DNA of 64,000 nucleotides. Origin: Gadus chalcogrammus (taxonomy: Eukaryota; Chordata; Actinopteri; Gadiformes; Gadidae). Shown piece by piece: positions 58,889 to 64,000 of this stretch. A program made the position numbers and the translations under genes. The stretch lies in the NCBI RefSeq assembly GCF_026213295.1, contig NC_079415.1, forward strand, positions 24,718,610 to 24,782,609, in the 5' to 3' direction. Each line of letters begins with the position of its first letter. The stretch's first letter is position 1. A model generated the notes under the pieces. It worked only from the letters and a program-made list of their open reading frames with translations. It did no database searches and was not told the origin of the DNA.

Positions 58889-59342
58889 CATTCAACAACA
58901 ATACAACCTCCAGCTTTCCCCGTGAGTGCCCGGTTTGTTTACATGATGTGGGCGCATCTGTCTGCGTCACACAAATACCCGTCGCGAATTCTCGTTGGTT
59001 CGTTCCCTATATAGTGCACTATATCATGAACACTATATGGAATAGTGAGTGAGTGAATAAGTACGATTTCGAACACAGCTATTGTTTGTATAGCTTGTCT
59101 GTGGCCATAGCGGAAGGGGTCTTGTATGTTGACATCGGTGCCCAGAATGAGCACAGATGGAGGTCCGATCGTGGGGTAACCTCTCCAGAGGGGATGCCTT
59201 GACCTCCCACCAGACGCTGTGCTCCCTAACCCTCGGGTAGAAAACGGGTGCAGGACAGCCTAGTGAGCTGAAATGTCCTTGGTTTCTGTGTCTGCAGCCT
59301 AGCTGTAGGTGCACCTTGAGCAGAATGTCTGACCTTTATCAG
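58889..59342. other. Repeat-like sequence with 16-base palindrome
   Basis: ATATAGTGCACTATAT at 59009-59024 is a perfect palindrome in a CCTATATAGTGCAC...GATTTCGAACACAGC context that resembles a DNA-transposon end. No gene seen. Confidence 0.4.
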
Positions 59343-60082
59343 AGACTCCAGGATTTCTCGATTCGCAACTTCAACCAATTACTGCGAATTCAGGGCGGGG
59401 TCACAATTTTAACCAACTAGCGCAACTTTCCCGCAAATTTGACCAATCAGTGTCGTCGTCTTGAACTGACGTCGACAAACTACCTTCCGCTATACTTCCG
59501 TGTTCAAGTGATTCAAGCATTCATGGAGTATGTGCGCGTCAAACGTCTCACACTTGCTGACCAAAATAACTGCGAAAGATCGCGAAAAGCAGTATATTGG
59601 TATTCTACATGAAAGCGGGGGAAAATTGTTTTGCACTGCATGCAACATTATGGTGGAACATAAGCATAAATCTTCCATTGATAAGCATTTTGCCACCGTG
59701 AAACAGAACTGCAGAACTGCAGGCAGGACATCAGACGACGAGGCAGATCACCATGACACAGGCTGTTGCATCCACATCAATTGCCAGCGAGGAAAGAATC
59801 AAGAATCAATTATTTATATGACCATTTCTCAGTGTTTTTGTCCTTTTAATTAATGTTTTTTTCAGTAATAACTTAATATTTAACAAATTAGTCGGGGAAA
59901 ATTGCAGTAATAGCTTAATAATTAACATCAGGAAAATCACAACTTTCACTTCCTCTCGCACTGTCATCGCAACAAAAACCTAAAAAACACCGCAACTTTC
60001 ATTGCAACATTTTGGAAAAGCTCACGCAACATCAGGCATTTTAAGCCGCAACATTCTCAAAAAAGGCCGGCGAAATCATGTA
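59343..60082 (+). mobile_element. hAT fragment with CGGBP1-like finger
   Basis: Probable ends CTCCAGGATTTCTCGATTCG and, inverted, TACATGATTTCGCCGGCC; both sides carry CGCAAC words. It encodes the frame below. The target duplication is not visible. Confidence 0.45.
59530..59853 (+). pseudogene. hAT transposase N-terminus (CGGBP1-like zinc finger)
   Basis: The 107-codon frame includes GGKLFCTACNIMVEHKHKSS, then IDKHFATVKQ, a Cys-x2-Cys...His finger like that of CGGBP1 and its parent Charlie-type hAT transposases. Only the first about 60 residues are recognisable; after QNCRTAGRT the frame diverges and stops. Confidence 0.55.
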
Positions 60083-60094
60083 GGCTATCGGATC

Positions 60095-61004
60095 CAGCAG
60101 CGGACTGGGACAAAAAAAATCAGCCCGGGAATTTTGGACCAGACCGGCCCAACACAATCGATAACGCACACCTTTTCGTTTTTTCGAATGTGTATACCAA
60201 CTGTGCAACTCTTTAAAACCACGTACCTTAAGCCATGCAATGAGTTAACGGGAATCAGTGAGAGTGGAAACATTAAATACTTCCAGAAAGTGTACCCATC
60301 AGTGGCGGAACAACTTTACAAGAGCCCTGGGGTAGAAATGGGTCAAGCTCCCCCCCAACACACACACACACACACACACTGGGCCTATGCCAGTGAGAAG
60401 AGAAGAGTACAACACTGTAGGCCTACATTAAATTCATCATCAGTATTCTTTCTAATTTTCAGGTACACATAGGCTCATCTCATTAGAGTTTAATACCTGA
60501 TGCCAACCCTCCCCATTAATCCAGGCTTGGGACCGGCCTCCAGTTGAGTTGGGTATCATATCATGAATTTATTTGATAAAATTCGAAAAGCAAGAACATG
60601 GATAAAAAAAAATAAGTCAAATTTATTCCTTTTCAAGATTGCTTTAGGAATTTCATCTCACATATTTTCTTTTACTGAAATTTAACTCCCACCATGATCA
60701 AATAGTATACCTAAAGTCACGGGTATATAATCAAGCATGTCGATTTCGACATTATCTGTAGAGTTGGTTATGGCTAGCGGTTTGAGTAACACCAATCTAC
60801 GAAGACTAGCGTGCGTCAGGGCCGATGCCCATTGGTTAGGAAACCCCTGTGCTGATTGTGATTGGGCCTGCCCAGTGTCAATCGGGCCGCTGTTCAACTG
60901 GTTTTATGGGCCGGTCAGACCAATATATAAATTAAAAAAAAAGTGTTGGGACTGTCGGCCCACCGGGAAAATGCCCGGTATGCCCGATGGCCAGTCCGTC
61001 CCTG
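60095..61004. mobile_element. Non-autonomous hAT, 8-base duplication
   Basis: Left end CAGCAGCGGACTGGGAC with ATTTTGGACC; right end, inverted, CAGGGACGGACTGGCCATCG. ATCGGATC (60087-60094) and ATCGGATA (61005-61012) flank it. A CA tract lies at 60360-60379. Confidence 0.75.
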
Positions 61005-61156
61005 ATCGGATAGATTGACTGACTTCTATGATAATTACTTGTAGAAAACGGGCAGCCTCGAGGCTGCCGAGGCAGTGGTGCCTCAGCGCGGTCAGCGGGG
61101 CTCCGGCGGAAGACAATCGCGGTTCACAAACGCAGGCAACAATCTCTTTCTCCTCC

Positions 61157-61378
61157 ATGTCGCAGTTCAGTCTACTTCAGATTGATGTGGAAGTGGAAGA
61201 ACCAGAGTCCAGTACGAGTACAGTTGTAAGTAAAGATTAAGTAATATAACAGGTGAGGCATGATATCTCTTTAATCTGTGGTACGGTTTAATTTTTTCTA
61301 CATATGTATTTGAAACAGGGATCCAGACACTCGAGCGATGAGTCGACATTTGGCACAGAGGAACACTGGAATCTCTGA
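61157..61378 (+). CDS. Candidate two-exon small ORF, 42 residues
   Basis: Exon 1 (61157-61225) gives MSQFSLLQIDVEVEEPESST plus STV and ends at GTT|GTAAGT, a strong donor. Exon 2 (61319-61378) starts after TTTGAAACAG and reads GSRHSSDESTFGTEEHWNL then TGA in phase 0. The predicted intron is 93 bases with typical AT-rich content. The peptide is acidic and Ser/Thr-rich with no known domain. It may be a true small gene, the N-terminus of a larger spliced protein, or part of an unrecognised transposon. Start context is CTCCATGTC. Confidence 0.3.
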
Positions 61379-62700
61379 CGGCACCTTAAGGATTTTGTGT
61401 GGTGAAAAACGTTTTTGCCCTCTAAAGAAGAAACAACAAAAATCAAGACCGAATACACACAAAGTGCAGTCGAGATAAAGTACATCCAGATAAAAGATAG
61501 AACCCGAGATAGACGATTTCACAGTGTATAAAAGTATCGCACAACATCGCTGTATGAAGAACAACATATGAAACAGCTGTCCGACAAAAAAATTATTAAA
61601 AAGCTTGTCAAATGTACGCCCAAAAACTGGTACACATTTACTCAATGTTCAAACATGGATTGTCATTGAAACAAAATACTATGTATGTGTTTTACATGCA
61701 CACAGTATTCCTGATAATCTGATTCTAGGTGTTTTATTTTTCATTTAGGCCATATTTACATCTTCATATTTCTACCAGGAACAAGTTTTGGCATGAAATA
61801 TTGCAAAAGTACCAGAAACACGGCGTGACGAGACGGTAGAAAATGTACAACATGCCGTGTTTCTGCGACTACTTTAGTACTACAGAGTACTGTGCAGGGT
61901 TTCGCACTTAAATATGTTTTTTCTAGCATTGCGACAGGTGAATGAATTGGCTAGAACATTTTACCGCAATTGTGCTGAAAATTAAAAAATAATCATTGCT
62001 TTAGTTTGATATATATATATATATATAGATGGGATAAGCGACCCGATGTTTGCATTGTACCGTTTCGCTACAAGTTTGACACTGTACAATCAAACATAAG
62101 CTAATGCTAACGTCTCAACATGTCATCCTGTTTGTAAAACCGCTAACTTTGTCTTTGGATAGTGTGACAATATCCCCCCCCCTCCACATGATCGGTACAA
62201 AAATACTTTAACTTTTCTTAGGTCATGAAAATACCAAGTAAAGTACGAGAAAAATGAAAATAAACCTTACAAAACCGTCTTCATTCCCGGTGAGCTACAT
62301 GGAAGCCCTCGGGTACAGCAGTTAGGAGACATCAATGTCAGAAATGGCGGGCACTCGGGGAAGACCATGTGACAACGACAATCTTGTCACAGTGCTGCCA
62401 CCCGCAGGGGAGACGGTGCAATTCAAATATAAAAAACAACGCAGCGGCTTGAGATTTCATGTGTTGCACAACTACAATTTAGATAGAGATTGACATTGGA
62501 CACATAGAAAATTAGCCCCATTGGACTCAAAACAATGTTTCTAAGACAAAGAGGAGAAAGGTGGTGGTGGTGGGGGAGGTGGGGGTGATATCCTGCTCCC
62601 TAGTCTCTGCGTCACCAGAGGGGACTGCTTTAGCAGCCGCAAAAACATACACAAGTTCCTTAAAACAAGCGGTGTGGACGGTAGAGAGGGGTGGAATGAG
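61379..62700. other. No gene seen
   Basis: Notable only for an inverted pair AGAAACACGGC/GCCGTGTTTCT (about 61815-61865), a short (TA)n at 62009-62026 and G-rich GGTGGTGGTGGGGGAGG at about 62560. Confidence 0.4.
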
Positions 62701-62760
62701 AGAGAGACAGAGAGAGAGGTGGAAGGAGAGAGAGACAGAGAGATGGAGAGAGAAGGCGGG
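62701..62760. repeat. GA-rich low-complexity tract
   Basis: AGAGAGACAGAGAGAG units just 3' of the farp1-type stop codon. Confidence 0.85.
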
Positions 62761-62761
62761 G

Positions 62762-62837
62762 TCAGTACAAGTCCTTCCGGCTGGCGGTCAGGGTGCGGCT
62801 GGCAGAGTAGGTGGCGCTGCGGATCACCTCCATCCAC
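62762..62837 (-). CDS. farp1: FARP1-type RhoGEF, last coding exon
   Basis: Minus-strand exon after acceptor CTCCACAG. Its first base completes an Arg codon begun in the previous exon, then WMEVIRSATYSASRTLTASR, KDLY and TGA (62762-62764). WMEVI is the C-terminal helix of a pleckstrin-homology domain; the short Ser/Arg tail ends like FARP1. FARP proteins are FERM, DH and two-PH domain guanine exchange factors for Rac/Rho-family GTPases that act at neuronal membranes. The FARP2 paralogue is a weaker alternative. Confidence 0.75.
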
Positions 62838-63058
62838 CTGTGGAGATGAGGGCATCAGGAGGGCATTGTTCAGAGGAACACAACAAACCAACAACTTTAA
62901 CAATGCTCTCGTCCAAAGGTTCAATTGAACCCTCAGCCATTTTAAAGTTTTGGATGTGTATCGTTTATTTGATGTGTATTTCTGATCCGACAAAGATCCA
63001 AAAACCAACACACTAGAGGTAGACAGACAGAAAGACAGACAGACGGGCAGAAGGCTAC

Positions 63059-63210
63059 CTCTCGAAGGCGTACTCGCTCTCTGATCTGAAGTAGTACACG
63101 TGGGACTTGAAGTGCAGCTTGAACACGTAGTCCTTGTGGATGTTCTCCGCCTCGGCGGGCACCGTCACAGAGTAGCCCAGCAGCGGGAGGCTGGCCAGGG
63201 GGTAGTCATC
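63059..63210 (-). CDS. farp1: FARP1-type RhoGEF, penultimate exon (PH domain)
   Basis: A 152-base minus-strand exon between acceptor CTGCCTGCAG and donor GAG AG|GTAGCC. It reads DDYPLASLPLLGYSVTVPAE, AENIHKDYVFKLHFKSHVYY and FRSESEYAFER. These are strands of the C-terminal PH domain, and the exon phase joins exactly to the last exon (R split AG+G). Upstream exons must lie beyond 64000. The frame is intact, so this is likely a live host gene. Confidence 0.8.
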
Positions 63211-63692
63211 CTGCAGGCAGAAGGTGGAGGTTAGGTTAGCTTAGCGTAGCTTGGTTAGGCTCGCTAGAACATTGTGTAGGGAAAATGGTTGACAATATTG
63301 TGTATCTGCCTCCCCGCGCTTCGTTTTAACCTTGGAATATATCTAATATATATATAATCCGCCTATAATGTCATTGTATCCAGTGTTAGCAGAGTTAGCT
63401 GTGGTTAGCTTGTGTCTGGGAACCAATTAGGCATTCTTTCAATCCTGCCACTTGAATTGAATTCTACACTTTTTTTTCTACTTGCGACTATTCAACCATT
63501 CTGCATTTCGCTGTGTAGTTCACAATTTTTGATTATTGTATTTCGTATCCACTGATCGATTCCATCTTCTGTTGTAAAAGCTACTTGGCATAAATGGATT
63601 TCCCCCAAGCTGTAACGAGTGTGCACCTTGACACTTTGACCTGCGTCACACAGTAGAGAGGGCGTCTGGCCCTTAGTAGGACACTGTAAGGC
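63211..63692 (-). other. Intron of farp1-type gene
   Basis: No repeats recognised before the hAT end at 63693. Short TATATATA at about 63346. Confidence 0.5.
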
Positions 63693-64000
63693 AGGGGTCG
63701 GCAATTAAGTTTGGCCTCGGGCCAATTTTTTTCAGCCAGTAGGTGGCGGGCCAGAACATTATCTGTTAGAGCCATGGAGAAGATAAGGCTTATGTTTGCT
63801 TTTTTTGCCTTATTTGTTAATGAAATATTTTGCTTTCATTTATAATAATTAATCATAACTGATATATTGTTTTATCTTAATGTGATTGATGTCTATTCAG
63901 TAGATTAGGGTTTATTATGCTCTTATTTTGTCCTGCCACAAATTGATACTGCCGTAAAGCACAGCTAATCGTAGTAAACTGTCGTGAACTAGCCATGTGG
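63693..64000 (+). mobile_element. hAT end, running off the window
   Basis: Starts CAGGGGTCGGCAATTAAGTT with GGCCTCGGGCC and GGCGGGCCAGAAC, a terminus related in style to 26798. The right end lies outside the window. It would be intronic in the farp1-type gene. Confidence 0.5.

Noticed and set aside
62541..63016. Overlapping 156- and 151-codon frames around the farp1 3' end
   Set aside because: They read through introns and low-complexity GA; the spliced minus-strand frame with correct phases explains the region.

Overview
This is a piece of a ray-finned fish (teleost) nuclear chromosome, not a bacterial or viral replicon. The evidence is long dinucleotide microsatellites, tRNA- and 5S-rRNA-derived SINEs, L2-like tails, several LINE and LTR-retrotransposon classes, a nested crowd of hAT, Harbinger, Kolobok and MULE-type elements, and split exons with GT-AG borders. 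The species cannot be fixed from the sequence. Host coding content is small and all of it is on the minus strand: one N-terminal exon of a SPEG-type muscle kinase (26244-26612), one PRY-SPRY (B30.2) exon (29388-29941), and the last two exons of a FARP1-type RhoGEF (62762-62837 and 63059-63210). There are two weaker candidates: a possible 97-base exon at 11050-11146 and a two-exon 42-residue ORF at 61157-61378 on the plus strand.

Layout. 1-7.8 kb: an hAT BED-finger remnant, then one L1/Tx1-type LINE cut by four separate DNA-transposon insertions, followed by a 5S-derived SINE at its A-tail. 8-12.3 kb: microsatellites and SINE fragments. 12.3-19.3 kb: one large DNA transposon with long inverted ends and pieces of an integrase-like transposase. 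It carries a DIRS-like fold-back, a TA/GA microsatellite and a tandem pair of 1.2-kb MULE-like elements. 19.8-24.5 kb: simple repeats and L2-type 3' ends with a 39-base minisatellite. 25.5-31 kb: the speg and SPRY exons among MITEs and tandem repeats. 31.6-36.9 kb: a solo LTR holding a Harbinger element, which in turn holds an almost intact Rex1-type LINE.

38.06-42.69 kb: a young LTR retrotransposon on the minus strand with near-identical 345-base LTRs, a proline-tRNA primer site, a SCAN-like gag and a protease. Most of its pol is replaced by an intronless piece of a host GCFC-family (gcfc2/paxbp1-like) cDNA. The host insert ends by joining the last residues of RNase H. The whole chimera sits between 6-base target duplications, so it appears to have moved as a unit. 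I regard this as the most interesting object in the window. 43-50.1 kb: an internally deleted gypsy element split by a 4.2-kb hAT, which contains a 102-base satellite and a Kolobok-type MITE. 50.8-53.8 kb: MITEs and a SINE. 53.9-58.9 kb: a third gypsy element interrupted by nested MITEs and a poly(A)-ended hAT transposase fragment. 59-61 kb: two further hAT elements. 62.7-63.2 kb: the farp1-type 3' exons.

Most annotation rests on motif reading, inverted repeats and target-site duplications seen directly. Family names come from recollection of these families and would need a database search to confirm. The elements do not form a pathway; the unifying feature is repeated nesting, whose order can be read from the duplications.
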